Part shown: positions 43,167 through 53,238 of the stretch, one piece after another | How positions within the stretch are numbered: the first letter of the stretch is position 1 | Layout of the letters: every line of letters starts with the position of its first letter | Assembly: GCF_014652535.1 (NCBI RefSeq) | Contig: NZ_BMYZ01000001.1 | Coordinates: 1,240,001-1,304,000, forward strand | Reading direction: 5' to 3' | Length of the DNA: 64,000 bases | Origin: Cellvibrio zantedeschiae | GTDB taxonomy: Bacteria > Pseudomonadota > Gammaproteobacteria > Pseudomonadales > Cellvibrionaceae | The notes under the pieces: generated by a model | Database searches by the model: none | What the model saw: only the letters and a program-made list of their open reading frames with translations | What the model was told of the DNA's origin: nothing | Program-made: the position numbers and the translations under genes

Positions 43167-44262
43167 ATGGAAATCAACCCGCTTTTAAACGCCCTGAAAG
43201 ACCTCACTGAGCGCACCAATGTGCTTAGGGGGTATCTTTGACTATGCCACCAAAAAAGAACGCTTAACGGAAGTTGAGCTGGAGCTTGGTGAATCCAACG
43301 TCTGGGAAAACCCGGAACGCGCCCAAACCCTCGGCCGCGAACGCTCAAGCCTCGAAAACGTCGTAAAAACCATTGATGACCTTGATACCGGTGTAGCGGA
43401 TTGCCGCGAACTGCTGGATATGGCCGTTGAAGAAAACGACGAAGACAGCGTTGCCGATGTTCAATCTGAAATCGACCGCCTTGATCAACAACTTGCCGCG
43501 CTAGAATTCCGCCGCATGTTCTCCAACGAGATGGACCCCAACAACGCTTATCTGGATATCCAATCTGGTTCCGGCGGTACCGAAGCGCAAGATTGGGCCG
43601 AAATGGTATTGCGTATGTACTTGCGCTGGGGTGAAGCCAAAGGTTTCAAAGTTACGCTGGAAGAATGCTCTGCCGGTGATGTAGCCGGTATTAAAAGTGC
43701 GACTATTCGCTACGAAGGTGAATACGCGTTTGGTTGGTTGCGCACCGAAACTGGCGTGCATCGTTTAGTGCGTAAATCGCCGTTCGATTCCGGCAACCGT
43801 CGTCACACATCTTTCTGTTCTGTTTTTGTGTCACCAGAAATTGACGACAATATCGAAATTGATATCAACCCATCTGACCTGCGTATCGATACTTATCGCG
43901 CGAGTGGAGCAGGTGGTCAGCACGTAAACAAAACCGATTCGGCGGTACGTATTACGCACATCCCAACCAACATTGTTGTGCAATGCCAAAACGAACGTTC
44001 ACAACACGCGAACCGTGATCAAGCGTACAAAATGCTGCGCGCAAAAATGTACGAACACGAAATGCAAAAACGCAACGCTGAAAAACAAGCCATGGAAGAC
44101 AGTAAATCTGACATTGGTTGGGGCAGCCAAATTCGCTCATACGTGTTAGACGACTCGCGCATTAAAGATTTGCGCACTAGCGTTCAAACCAGTAACTGCC
44201 AGGCCGTATTAGACGGCGCACTCGACCAATTTATGGTTGAGAGTTTGAAGGCCGGTTTGTAA
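43167..44262 (+). CDS. prfB: Peptide chain release factor 2, with programmed +1 frameshift
   Basis: RF2 ends translation at UGA and UAA. The gene starts at the ATG at 43167, runs 24 codons to an in-frame TGA at 43239-43241, and continues in the +1 frame. The shift site is complete: a Shine-Dalgarno-like AGGGGG, then TAT CTT TGA C, the known autoregulatory slip on CTT-T. RF2 itself senses its level because UGA decoding competes with slippage. In the main frame the stop-recognition SPF motif is KSPFDSG and the catalytic GGQ is in [13 protein letters not shown]. lysS follows 43-46 bp downstream, the usual order. Confidence 0.96.
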
Positions 44263-44308
44263 TTAATTTTCGATTTATTTTTAATTTACTTTAGCAATTA
44301 TCACAGTG

Positions 44309-45805
44309 ATGACTATGACTACCGAAAATACTTCAGTACAAGCGCAAGACGAAAACAAACTTATTGCCGAACGTCGCAGCAAGCTTGATGCAATTCGTGA
44401 AAAGGGTAATGCCTTTCCTAATGACTTTAAACCATCTAATAAAAGTCAGGAATTGCAAACTGCGTTTGGCGAAAAAACTAAAGAAGAATTGGAAGCATTG
44501 AATCATGTGGTAAGCGTTGCTGGCCGTATTATGGCAAAGCGCGGTCCGTTCCTGGTATTGCAAGATGGCAACGGCAGCATTCAGCTGTATGCCGACAAGG
44601 CGGCGCAAGAAGTAATTAAAGATAAATGGGGCGTGTGGGACATCGGCGATATCGTTGGTGTAAAAGGCGCACTGCACAAATCAGGTAAAGGTGATTTGTA
44701 CGTAAATTTGGAAGAGTATCAATTGCTCACCAAAGGTTTGCGTCCATTGCCCGATAAATATCACGGCTTGAGCGATCAGGAAATTCGCTACCGTCAACGC
44801 TATGTGGATTTGATTGTAAATCCAGAAGTTCGTGACACTTTCCGTTTGCGTTCACAGTGCATCAATTTCATTCGTCAATACATGGTTGGCCGTGACTTCA
44901 TGGAAGTTGAAACTCCAATGCTGCACGTAATTCCTGGCGGCGCATCTGCAAAACCATTTATCACGCATCACAATGCTTTAGATATGGAAATGTTTTTGCG
45001 TATCGCACCAGAGCTTTATTTAAAGCGTTTGGTAGTTGGTGGTTTCGAGCGCGTATTTGAAATCAACCGCAACTTCCGCAACGAAGGTGTCTCAACTCGC
45101 CACAATCCAGAATTCACCATGATGGAATTCTATCAAGCTTATGCCGACTACAAAGACTTGATGGATTTGACTGAAGATATGCTGCGCAAAATGTGTCAGG
45201 AAGTGATGGGCACTACCACGCTGAAATATCAGGAAAGCGAATACGATTTTGGTAAACCATTCACTCGCTTGACCATGTTTGATTCCGTGTTGCATTACAA
45301 CCCGCAAATCACTGCAGAACAATTAAGCACGGTAGAAGGTGCAACCAAAGCCGCAGAAGCCTTAGGTTTAAAAATTAAAGCGGGCACTGCACTCGGTAAA
45401 ATCCAAACCGAAATTTTTGAAGAAACCGTTGAGCACAAATTGGATCAGCCGACGTTCATTACCGAATATCCAATCGAGATTTCACCACTCGCACGCCGCA
45501 GCGATCACAATCCCGCAGTAACAGACCGCTTCGAATTTTTCATCGGCGGACGTGAGTTGGCAAATGGCTTCTCAGAGTTAAACGACGCTGAAGACCAAGC
45601 CGAACGTTTCATGCAACAAGTTCGCGAAAAAGACGCAGGCGATGATGAAGCCATGCACTACGATGCAGACTTCGTTCGCGCATTAGAATACGGTTTGCCA
45701 CCAACTGCTGGCCAAGGCATAGGTATCGACCGCTTGATTATGCTGTTTGCCAATGCACCATCTATTAGAGATGTACTGTTATTCCCGCATATGCGTCCTG
45801 AATAA
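44309..45805 (+). CDS. lysS: Lysyl-tRNA synthetase, class II
   Basis: A 498-residue enzyme that charges tRNA-Lys. An N-terminal OB-fold anticodon domain ([20 protein letters not shown]) precedes the class II core: motif 2 is [20 protein letters not shown] and motif 3 is [19 protein letters not shown]. Length agrees with E. coli LysS. GTG 44306, ATG 44309 and ATG 44315 all give nearly the same protein and none has a clear ribosome-binding site. A strong terminator follows. Confidence 0.96.
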   Translation: MTMTTENTSVQAQDENKLIAERRSKLDAIREKGNAFPNDFKPSNKSQELQTAFGEKTKEELEALNHVVSVAGRIMAKRGPFLVLQDGNGSIQLYADKAAQEVIKDKWGVWDIGDIVGVKGALHKSGKGDLYVNLEEYQLLTKGLRPLPDKYHGLSDQEIRYRQRYVDLIVNPEVRDTFRLRSQCINFIRQYMVGRDFMEVETPMLHVIPGGASAKPFITHHNALDMEMFLRIAPELYLKRLVVGGFERVFEINRNFRNEGVSTRHNPEFTMMEFYQAYADYKDLMDLTEDMLRKMCQEVMGTTTLKYQESEYDFGKPFTRLTMFDSVLHYNPQITAEQLSTVEGATKAAEALGLKIKAGTALGKIQTEIFEETVEHKLDQPTFITEYPIEISPLARRSDHNPAVTDRFEFFIGGRELANGFSELNDAEDQAERFMQQVREKDAGDDEAMHYDADFVRALEYGLPPTAGQGIGIDRLIMLFANAPSIRDVLLFPHMRPE

Positions 45806-45811
45806 TATGAT

Positions 45812-45844
45812 AAAAAAATAGCGCCTAAGGGCGCTATTTTTTTT
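45812..45844 (+). terminator. Terminator after lysS
   Basis: An AATAGCGCC/GGCGCTATT stem with a short loop ends in a run of eight T residues; the leading A-run also allows function toward the converging small gene at 45864. Confidence 0.9.
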
Positions 45845-45863
45845 CTTGAAGCAACAGATGTAC

Positions 45864-45980
45864 TCATCTTTTCGGACTTTTTTCACGAGCATTTCCATGT
45901 CCGCTTTTTACGTTGCTTGATTTCCCGGATTCGCTTTTACCGCCGGATTTTTTGCTTTTGTCTTCTGGATGTTGGCTCAT
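45864..45980 (-). CDS. 38-residue Lys/Ser/Gly-rich basic protein
   Basis: A very small gene with an ATG at 45980 and an AGAGGA ribosome-binding site 8 nt upstream. The product begins MSQHPEDKSKKSGGKSES and ends in AREKSPKR; it is rich in Lys, Ser and Gly, has no hydrophobic core and no Cys. Such composition suggests a disordered protein, similar in flavour to short stress-response or nucleic-acid-binding proteins. It lies between converging lysS and djlA and ends near the lysS terminator. The well-placed ribosome-binding site is the main evidence that it is real. Confidence 0.6.
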   Translation of the reverse strand: MSQHPEDKSKKSGGKSESGKSSNVKSGHGNAREKSPKR

Positions 45981-46147
45981 AATAAAATCCTCTAATGATT
46001 AATTAGTTTGAGCATTGTCCGGCTTATATTAAGCCGTATGATGATTTTGGGTTTGTACGCTTTTCTATTCCGTGCGATAGCTAACCTCTACATTGGTTTT
46101 GAAAAGCGCCCGTGATAATTAACAATCCTCATCTATGTGCGCGTCAC

Positions 46148-47023
46148 TTACTTTCTAGCCTCCTTTATATAATTATAAGCTGCCTGGATTTTTTGAAAGC
46201 ACTCGGTTGCTGATTGGATCATGTAAGGTGGCAACCCTAAACCGATTAGCTTGTCGGGGTGATATTGGTTCACCAGGTTGCGATAGGATTTCTTTACTTC
46301 TGCATCGCTCGCAGTCGGCGGTAAATCAAATACAGCATAAGCTGCGGGTAGTTGATCGCTTCTGGTTTCAAAATCCTTGGTTTGTTCTTCGCAAGTTTTT
46401 TTGGATTTTTTTGCAGATTGATTTTCGGTGAAGGGTGTGGATTTTGATTCCGGCGTTCTATTTTTGATTGGTTTGTTTTGCGGCTTTTGATCTTGGATGG
46501 CGTCGCCAAATTTATTTTGCGCAGATACCATTTTTAACAAGTGTTGAAAGGTAATATTGGTGTAGCCAAGCCCTAAGGCAACTTTTTGCACGGCTTCAAT
46601 TTCTTGGTTAACTAATAATCCATCCACCCTTGCCAAATTGATTAAATACACCAAAAGTATTTGTACCAAATTTGGGCTTTTCTCTGCCAGCCATTGAAAT
46701 TGCTTGATGGTTTTATCAATTGTGAATTCCGGCTCTGCGCCCATTTTAAATAGACGAATAGCTTCGCGTTTGTGCGCAGCATCCAGTTCCATTTTTTCCA
46801 TATAGGTTTCGGTGCGTTTAACTTCGCGTTGGTTGATGGCGCCATCACGTTTTGCTACATAACCGAGGAGGGTGAAAACAGTACGAAAGAATAATTCTTG
46901 AATATCTGTATGTTGGTTAGTAGACGTACTGGAGAACACGCCTATAAGTGCGCCTGAAAATGAGCTGGAAAGTTTGTAGAGGACGAATACACCTAAAAGA
47001 AAAAGCGCGAGATATGTAATCAT
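46148..47023 (-). CDS. djlA: DjlA-type membrane-anchored DnaJ co-chaperone
   Basis: A 291-residue type III J-protein. One N-terminal membrane helix (YLALFLLGVFVLYKL) is followed by a TerB-like helical domain (about residues 40-165) and a C-terminal J-domain with the HPD tripeptide in NLVNQYHPDKL, needed to stimulate DnaK. The Lys/Pro/Glu-rich linker (about 175-220) is typical. The ATG at 47023 places the helix at the very N-terminus, as in E. coli DjlA; an upstream in-frame start at 47053 is less likely. Confidence 0.9.
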   Translation of the reverse strand: MITYLALFLLGVFVLYKLSSSFSGALIGVFSSTSTNQHTDIQELFFRTVFTLLGYVAKRDGAINQREVKRTETYMEKMELDAAHKREAIRLFKMGAEPEFTIDKTIKQFQWLAEKSPNLVQILLVYLINLARVDGLLVNQEIEAVQKVALGLGYTNITFQHLLKMVSAQNKFGDAIQDQKPQNKPIKNRTPESKSTPFTENQSAKKSKKTCEEQTKDFETRSDQLPAAYAVFDLPPTASDAEVKKSYRNLVNQYHPDKLIGLGLPPYMIQSATECFQKIQAAYNYIKEARK

Positions 47024-47144
47024 TTTTTGTTGCCCTGTTAGCGGTAGCAACAATTAGGATTTGCTTATTTAGGTGAAGATTCAGTTCGTTAGCACACCTT
47101 ATCTCAGTCAAGATAAAGCTGCATCCCTGCAGCTTTTTCCCGGA

Positions 47145-48419
47145 CTAGGCTTGTTGAGGTAATTCCTGGTTTTGCTTTTTTTGTAGTGGCTGCCATTTTA
47201 AGTAGGTGGCGGAGCGCCATAACCATTCAACAGGGCCATAATTAAAATGTTGTAACCATAATTTACAAAACGCAATTTGCACGCCGAAGACAATGAAACA
47301 AAGAAGGGCGTTCATCGAAGGCGATGTGATAAAGAACAAACCTAATCCAAAATGGAAGAATAGGATTACGCCGAAGAGCGATTGGGTTAGATAAGAAGTA
47401 AGTGCCATTTTGCCGATGTGCGACAGTGGTGCCAAACGGGCGTGCCATTTCGGTTTTAACATAAGCAGCGAAATACAAGCGATATAAAAAATTGTAACGC
47501 TGGCATTAAAAACATCGACCAGCGATCCGCCTATCCAGCGTACCCAGGGCGCGTTTTTAACATCAACTGCCAAGACGTTAACGGCGATGCCAAAAGCAAT
47601 ACTTGCAAGGGCAACTGCAATAATCGTAAGTCCTGATTTTTTCCATACTTTTTTAAAGAAGGGTTGAGATGCTTCAATGTCCTCAAACCATTTTAATCTT
47701 CCTGCAAGCATGCCCAGCAGGAAAAAACCAAAGGTAATTAAGAAGCGGCCTGAGCTTAGCTGGTAATCAATTTTTTCTTGTATTGCGTAAATGTTATGAG
47801 CGACTACATCTGCAAAAGTGCCTTGGGTTATGGCTGCATAATACTTTGCGCCATTTTCAACGAAGTTATCAGCAATAAATTCGGGCTTGCCTTGCACAAT
47901 GATCGAAATTGCTTCAATAACTTTTGTTGGTAGGTTCAAAATTAAAATCGCAGCCAGTATCGCGGTGGTTTTATTGCTTAGGTTGCGAGCAAATAATAAA
48001 AGGAATCCTAAAGGAACGTAGATGGTTAAAATATCTGCACGCCAGAAAAGGTGGTGGATAACTCCAATCACTCCAAGAATAAAAAGTCGCCACGCGAAAC
48101 GTACAACTGCATTTTCATGTTTGGCCGTTAAGCCTTTTATTTGTATGTAAAAGCTCAAACCAAATAAAAACGAAAAGAGTGAAAAAAACTTGGCGTTAAA
48201 AAACAAAAAATTAAACGCAGTTGCGATGCCGTTGGGAATATCCATATAGGCGGTGTAAACGTACTCGGGCAATGGGCCACCGGAATACCAAAAAATCATG
48301 TGTGCATACAAAATGCCGAAGAGCGCAAATCCACGTAATACATCAATAGTGAGGATTCTAGGTTGCGTCTGTGCCGGAGGTATTGGCGGTACGTTTTTGA
48401 GGAAGCTAACATTGCCCAT
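47145..48419 (-). CDS. DUF418-family membrane protein
   Basis: A 424-residue inner-membrane protein with about ten hydrophobic segments. The N-terminal LTIDVLRGFALFGILYAHM and the C-terminal half (FGVILFFHFGLGLFF, then GPVEWLWRSATYLKWQP) are characteristic of DUF418 proteins, which are related to acyltransferase-3-like transporters but have no known function. The ATG at 48419 has an AAGGAAA ribosome-binding site; the frame is open further upstream but without resemblance to the family. Confidence 0.88.
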   Translation of the reverse strand: MGNVSFLKNVPPIPPAQTQPRILTIDVLRGFALFGILYAHMIFWYSGGPLPEYVYTAYMDIPNGIATAFNFLFFNAKFFSLFSFLFGLSFYIQIKGLTAKHENAVVRFAWRLFILGVIGVIHHLFWRADILTIYVPLGFLLLFARNLSNKTTAILAAILILNLPTKVIEAISIIVQGKPEFIADNFVENGAKYYAAITQGTFADVVAHNIYAIQEKIDYQLSSGRFLITFGFFLLGMLAGRLKWFEDIEASQPFFKKVWKKSGLTIIAVALASIAFGIAVNVLAVDVKNAPWVRWIGGSLVDVFNASVTIFYIACISLLMLKPKWHARLAPLSHIGKMALTSYLTQSLFGVILFFHFGLGLFFITSPSMNALLCFIVFGVQIAFCKLWLQHFNYGPVEWLWRSATYLKWQPLQKKQNQELPQQA

Positions 48420-48678
48420 AATGTTTCCTTTTGCGTGAAGTATTGTTTTTATGCTTTTTGGGTGCAGGTGTAAAAGTCTATTTGTTAAGACGTATTTTGA
48501 TTGATTTTGGATGCACGCCAAAGGTTTATTTGTCACCTTCTTATGCGTTAGTTTCCGTGAACGGCTTCCCGAATTCCCAGCGCATTGTTTACGTGCGTGA
48601 TAAGATGCGCGCCCGCAGAACACCCATTCGGTCACACAGATACAGACCAATTTGTTTAGATATCAAAATAGGTAACCC

Positions 48679-49020
48679 ATGAAAAAGACGTTTAAGCTCC
48701 ATGTTGAAGGCAAAAACAGCGACCGCCTGTTGGAGGCCATTAAGCACGAAGTTCGCAAATACGTTAAACGCGAGAAACGTAAGACGCTACCGCAAGGGGC
48801 AAATTATTGGGCATTCGATTGTAAGTTTGGCGCGACCGTCGAAGTGGCGGAGCCTTTACACCTGGGTGAAATCACCAAGCAGATGGACGTGGTTTCCAAA
48901 GCGGGTGGCGATAGCTTTTATGTGGAAATTTTGGCGCGCCCGGCAGTGCGTACACCGCGTGAGCGAGCTGAATCTAGCGAAGATGAGCTGGATAGCGATG
49001 ATGATATGTTTGATGAATAA
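48679..49020 (+). CDS. DUF6172-like conserved protein
   Basis: A 113-residue soluble protein. The start MKKTFKLHVEGKNSDRLLEA and KHEVRKYVKREKRKTLP match a conserved proteobacterial family of unknown function. The C-terminus is very acidic (SSEDELDSDDDMFDE), opposite in charge to the Lys/Arg-rich N-terminal half. A terminator follows. Confidence 0.82.
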   Translation: MKKTFKLHVEGKNSDRLLEAIKHEVRKYVKREKRKTLPQGANYWAFDCKFGATVEVAEPLHLGEITKQMDVVSKAGGDSFYVEILARPAVRTPRERAESSEDELDSDDDMFDE

Positions 49021-49041
49021 TCGAATATAAGTGATTGATTT

Positions 49042-49075
49042 AAAAGCCGCCAAGGGAAGCTTTGGCGGCTTTTTT
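49042..49075. terminator. Terminator between the DUF6172-like gene and rhlE
   Basis: An AAAGCCGCCAA/TTGGCGGCTTT stem with a 7-nt loop ends in a T-run; it sits between converging genes and has A residues at the other side, so it may work in both directions. Confidence 0.88.
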
Positions 49076-49085
49076 AATGCTCGGT

Positions 49086-50399
49086 TTACGCTTTAGGCTT
49101 TTTAGGCGCAGCCGTTTTAGGTTTGGATGCATACACTTTTTTGGCGGGCGCATTGGCTGTTTTGCCTCCACCGCGACGTACTTTTGCAGGAGCATCCGCA
49201 CGGCTTACGGGCTTCTTCGGCGCTGGTGCGGCGCGCACTTTGCGTTGATTCAGTGGTGGTGATTCAGTCACATCAAAACCTTTGACGCGCACACGTTTGA
49301 TTTTGCTGCCCACCAAATCCTCAATCAGGGTGAGTTTGTATTCCTCGGCAGGCGACACAAGGGAAATAGCGGTTCCTTTAGCGCCCGCACGGCCTGTACG
49401 ACCAATGCGATGAACATAGTCTTCGGTGAAGAAGGGCAAATTCAAATTCACCACAAAATCCAGGCCCTGGATATCTAATCCGCGTGCCGCAACTTCAGTA
49501 GCCACAAGCACCTGTAACTTTCCATCTTTAAAATCCTGCAACGCGCGGCGGCGCGAGCCCTGGGTTTTCTCGCTGTGAATTACGGCAGCGTCCACATTGT
49601 CTTCTTTAAGTGCGGCGATAAGTTTGTCGGCTTCTTCACGCGTGCTGCTAAATGCCATCACCTGATACCAGTTTTGGCTGCGTAGCAAGTGTACAAACAA
49701 CTCATATTTGCGCGCGTCATCTACCGGATAAACAACATGATCAATGGTGTCTGCCACAGCATTGCGTTTGGATACAGCAATCAGCGTAGGCTTATTCATT
49801 GCCTGTTTAGACAGGTTGGTCACTAGCGGCGAGCTGGTTGCAGAGAAAAACAGGGTTTGGTGTTTACGGGTAATGCCGGTCAGGATTTTATGGATATCGT
49901 TGACGAAACCCATATCCAACATGCGGTCAGCTTCATCCAAAACGGCGAACTCAATTTTAGAGAGGTTGATATTTCCTAATTCAACATGCTCCAAAAGACG
50001 GCCGGGTGTTGCCACAAGGATATCTACCCCTGCGCGCAATTTAGCGGCTTGGCTGGTTGCTTTTACGCCGCCAAACGCGGTGGCGACTTTAAAAGGCAGA
50101 AATTGCGCAAGCTGTTGAATGCTCTCGGCCACTTGTTGCACCAATTCACGGGTAGGTGCCAGCACCAAGGTGCGTGGATGCAAAGGCTCAGCGCTTTTAG
50201 GTTTGTCGAGCATTTGTTGAAGTATGGGCAGCGCGTAGGCTGTGGTCTTGCCGGTTCCAGTTTGGGCTGTTGCAAGCATATCCACACCGCGGCGCGCGAC
50301 AGGTATTGCCTGCTGTTGAATTGGTGTCATCTGCTTATAGCCAATGACTTTAATGGCATGAAGTAGCTCTGGAGCAAGGCCAAGGGAGGCAAAATTCAT
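49086..50399 (-). CDS. rhlE: DEAD-box RNA helicase, RhlE type
   Basis: A 437-residue ATP-dependent RNA helicase. The Q-motif (GYKQMTPIQQQAIP), motif I (AQTGTGKT), motif Ia (LAPTRELVQQV), motif II (VLDEADRML), motif III (FFSATSS) and motif VI (HRIGRTGRAG) are all present. The C-terminal tail of about 70 residues is rich in Lys, Ala and Pro, as in RhlE, and probably binds RNA. RhlE acts in ribosome maturation and RNA turnover. Confidence 0.92.
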   Translation of the reverse strand: MNFASLGLAPELLHAIKVIGYKQMTPIQQQAIPVARRGVDMLATAQTGTGKTTAYALPILQQMLDKPKSAEPLHPRTLVLAPTRELVQQVAESIQQLAQFLPFKVATAFGGVKATSQAAKLRAGVDILVATPGRLLEHVELGNINLSKIEFAVLDEADRMLDMGFVNDIHKILTGITRKHQTLFFSATSSPLVTNLSKQAMNKPTLIAVSKRNAVADTIDHVVYPVDDARKYELFVHLLRSQNWYQVMAFSSTREEADKLIAALKEDNVDAAVIHSEKTQGSRRRALQDFKDGKLQVLVATEVAARGLDIQGLDFVVNLNLPFFTEDYVHRIGRTGRAGAKGTAISLVSPAEEYKLTLIEDLVGSKIKRVRVKGFDVTESPPLNQRKVRAAPAPKKPVSRADAPAKVRRGGGKTANAPAKKVYASKPKTAAPKKPKA

Positions 50400-50660
50400 A
50401 ATTGTTTAACTGGTAAAAAATAGGACGGGCAGTATAACAGCTTGCAGCCGGACATTTAGCTTTAAACGGGGTGCCCGAATCCGCGTTTGTATACTTGTCT
50501 GCCGTGTAAAACAGTGTAAAAGAGCGAAGCCAACTGCCTAGTAGGGCGTATATATCATATAAAATTCTCGCGCCTGACTAATAATGAATAACCTGGGCTT
50601 TTACATTTGCAACTCTGCTAGATACATATCTCCAGAATCATCAAAAAATCCATAAAACAA

Positions 50661-52040
50661 ATGAGTAAACGTGCTATGCAACCATTAAAATTTTTACCTG
50701 TTTTGTGTGTAACCTCAATCTTCCTCATGGGCTGTGGCGGCGGGGGAGGCGGAGGTGGAGACACTACGCCGCCAGTAACCGTTCAGAGTTCGGCTGTGGC
50801 CACTTCTTCCTCAAGCTCGTCTTCATCCTCGTCAAGCTCGTCCTCAAGCTCAAGCTCAAGCTCAAGTAGCTCCAGTGTTTCATCATCCAGTTCAAGCACT
50901 GCTACAGGGTTTACATTTTGTGCAAAGTTAACCTCGGATCCGGATGGAGACGGCATTGGTTTGGAAAATGACAAGTCTTGCCAAATGCGCACCGGCTTCG
51001 ACATTACCAGCGAAATGGGCATGGGTTGGAACCTGGGTAATACTATGGATGCTTCTGGCAACAAGGCTAGCCCCATAGATGACGAAACCTACTGGGGTAA
51101 CCCAAAAACAACCAAAGCCAATATGACTGCGTTGAAAGCGGCCGGCTTTAACACGTTGCGTTTGCCAGTGAGCTGGGATGACCATACAGGCGCATCTCCA
51201 GATTTCACTATTGATGCAGCCTGGATGACCCGCGTAGAAGAAATCGCTAACTACGCCTTGGACAACGGCATGTATGTGATAGTCAACATCCACCACAACA
51301 CCGGCTGGGAAAACCCGACGCTCGCCAACGAAGCTAACGCAAAAGCCAGATTGCAAAAACTTTGGACGCAAATTGCAACGCGCTTTGAAAAATACGATCA
51401 CCATGTAATTTTCGAAACAGTGAACGAACCGCGCGATCAAAAAGTAGAATCAGATTCAGGCGATGATGATTGGTGGGGTAACGATTCCACTTATTTTGCA
51501 GTGCTTAATCGCTTAAACGCAGCAGCATTGGATTCCATTCGTAATACGGGCGGCAATAACGCAAAACGCCTGGTGATGATGCCCGGCTATACCGCAGGCG
51601 TTGCAGAACACCAACTCAACGCTGTTGTTATTCCCAACGACAAAATGGTCGCTTTATCTGTTCACTCTTATACGTCTTACAATTTCGCCCTTAATCTTGG
51701 CGTGGGTAGCGTAACTACCTTTGGCGCCGCCGACCAAACAGAAATAGATGCAATTTTTAACCGCATTGATAGCAAGTTTCTGAAGAAAGGCATTCCAGTC
51801 ATCATGGGCGAGTGGGGTTCAACTGATAAGGGCAATTTGGCCGAGCGTATCAAGCAAGCCAAGTATTACGCGCAAAAAAGTAGCACCTACAAAATCCCGC
51901 TTGTTGTCTGGGATAACGGCAATATGGCCGTCTTTGACCCTAACAAAAACCAGGGGGAAATTATGGGGATTTTCAATCGCAACACTAATACCTGGGCCTT
52001 CCCAACCTTGTTGGATGCCATTATGGGCGGCGGCAAATAA
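50661..52040 (+). CDS. GH5 endoglucanase (cellulase), lipoprotein with poly-Ser linker
   Basis: A 459-residue surface lipoprotein. The lipobox is IFLMGC (Cys25), followed by a poly-Gly stretch and a serine-rich linker of about 40 residues. A short DPDGDGIGLEND calcium-loop-like element precedes the GH5 barrel (about 105-455): GMGWNLGNTMDA, FNTLRLPVSWDD, the acid/base Glu in FETVNEPRD (about residue 256) and the nucleophile Glu in IMGEWGS (about 384). The likely reaction is hydrolysis of beta-1,4-glucan or mixed-linkage glucan. No carbohydrate-binding module is present. A terminator follows. Confidence 0.93.
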   Translation: MSKRAMQPLKFLPVLCVTSIFLMGCGGGGGGGGDTTPPVTVQSSAVATSSSSSSSSSSSSSSSSSSSSSSSSVSSSSSSTATGFTFCAKLTSDPDGDGIGLENDKSCQMRTGFDITSEMGMGWNLGNTMDASGNKASPIDDETYWGNPKTTKANMTALKAAGFNTLRLPVSWDDHTGASPDFTIDAAWMTRVEEIANYALDNGMYVIVNIHHNTGWENPTLANEANAKARLQKLWTQIATRFEKYDHHVIFETVNEPRDQKVESDSGDDDWWGNDSTYFAVLNRLNAAALDSIRNTGGNNAKRLVMMPGYTAGVAEHQLNAVVIPNDKMVALSVHSYTSYNFALNLGVGSVTTFGAADQTEIDAIFNRIDSKFLKKGIPVIMGEWGSTDKGNLAERIKQAKYYAQKSSTYKIPLVVWDNGNMAVFDPNKNQGEIMGIFNRNTNTWAFPTLLDAIMGGGK

Positions 52041-52059
52041 ACATTATTAATTTTGCGTG

Positions 52060-52089
52060 AAAAAGCCCGGCAATTTGCCGGGCTTTTTT
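52060..52089 (+). terminator. Terminator after the GH5 gene
   Basis: An AAAGCCCGGCAA/TTGCCGGGCTTT stem with T6, beginning 20 bp past the stop. Confidence 0.9.
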
Positions 52090-52132
52090 GTTAGTGTGCA
52101 AGGCTCTCAATAATATTGCGTAAGGTTAAATC

Positions 52133-52609
52133 GTGAATTCCTTAAATCTCTCAAGCAACGCCATCTACTGGCTCGACTTTGTGGCAGATACCTACACGCC
52201 TTTGCTTCTGCTCGTCGCAGTCTTAGAGATATACCGAAGCTGGAAGAAAAACAATCGGGCGCACTTGCTGTATTTCATTTACGCAGTCACGATTGTTTAC
52301 GCCCTAATGTTTGCAGATGCACGTTGGAGTCTCTGGGCATCTTGGGGGCTAGACTATTCTACGCATTCAGCGGCGGCATTTTGTTTGGTTGTGATTATGT
52401 GTTTGTACAAAGGCGCCAGAACTTGGGTGATCGCTCTATCGACGCTGATAGCTTATGGGCTGCTTATGCACATCTTGAACTACCACAGCTGGATGGACAT
52501 GTTCACCAGCGTTTTTGCCTGCACTGTGGGTTTGCTGCCTTTAAGCAGGGCTCGTGGTCGCCGTTTAAATGGTATTGGACTGGGGCGCGAAAAAACCTGT
52601 GCAAGCTAG
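52133..52609 (+). CDS. Small polytopic membrane protein, unknown function
   Basis: A 158-residue protein with four to five hydrophobic segments, starting at GTG after an AAGG ribosome-binding site. The motifs DYSTHSAAAF and NYHSWMDM, on helix ends, loosely resemble the His-containing motifs of PAP2 phosphatases, but the first PAP2 motif (KxxxxxxRP) is missing. I do not assign a function. Confidence 0.65.
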   Translation: MNSLNLSSNAIYWLDFVADTYTPLLLLVAVLEIYRSWKKNNRAHLLYFIYAVTIVYALMFADARWSLWASWGLDYSTHSAAAFCLVVIMCLYKGARTWVIALSTLIAYGLLMHILNYHSWMDMFTSVFACTVGLLPLSRARGRRLNGIGLGREKTCAS

Positions 52610-52758
52610 GGCAACCAAGGTATCCAGGCAACTACGCCAAGGAACCAAAAAGCCTAAAATCTACTCAATAGGATTTTAAAGGGTGCGCGAGAAACCGGTG
52701 GTTTTATGGTATTCTGCGCGCCTTTTCCGTTAAACCCGAGTATTCACTAGAGAGTCTT

Positions 52759-53100
52759 ATGGCAGTAAAACCCGTTTACCGTGTAATTTTCCTCAATCAA
52801 AACCAGGTTTACGAAGTCTTCGCCTGTGCTATTTACCAAAGCGAAATGTACGGTTTTATTGAAGTGGAAGAATTCGTGTTTGGTGAGCGCAGCCAGGTAT
52901 TGATTGACCCGGCAGAAGAGAAATTGAAAAACGAATTCGCCGGCGTAAAGCGCTCCTATATTCCTATGCACGCCATAGTGCGCATCGATGAAGTTGAAAA
53001 AGAAGGCCCCGCAAAAATTAGCGAAGTAAAAGGCGGTGGCGATAAAATTGCGCAATTCCCTTACGGCGGTTTTATTCCAAACCCCAATTTGGGCGAATAA
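52759..53100 (+). CDS. DUF1820-family protein
   Basis: A 113-residue soluble protein. The sequence KPVYRVIFLNQNQVYEVFA and the following GFIEVEEFVFGERSQVLIDP match DUF1820, a conserved gammaproteobacterial family of unknown function. It is a single-gene unit ended by a terminator. Confidence 0.88.
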   Translation: MAVKPVYRVIFLNQNQVYEVFACAIYQSEMYGFIEVEEFVFGERSQVLIDPAEEKLKNEFAGVKRSYIPMHAIVRIDEVEKEGPAKISEVKGGGDKIAQFPYGGFIPNPNLGE

Positions 53101-53113
53101 AACGATTGGTTTC

Positions 53114-53139
53114 AAAAAGCGGCTTAGGCCGCTTTTTTT
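53114..53139 (+). terminator. Terminator after the DUF1820 gene
   Basis: AAAAGCGGC-TTAG-GCCGCTTTTTTT, a perfect stem with T-run just past the stop. Confidence 0.9.
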
Positions 53140-53238
53140 ATGTTCGTAAAACGCCTTACTTACGCAGTTCGTCTTGCGGTGAGCTAGTGTCGATGCTTCA
53201 ATTAACTCATATCCTTTCACGGCTTGCGATTCCACTTT

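Noticed and set aside
43219-44262. prfB as a gene starting at 43219 or as a broken gene with an early TGA
   Set aside because: The TGA is part of a complete programmed frameshift site, so the gene is intact and starts at 43167.
52133-52609. PAP2-type phosphatase
   Set aside because: Only two weak His-containing motifs fit; the first catalytic motif is missing.
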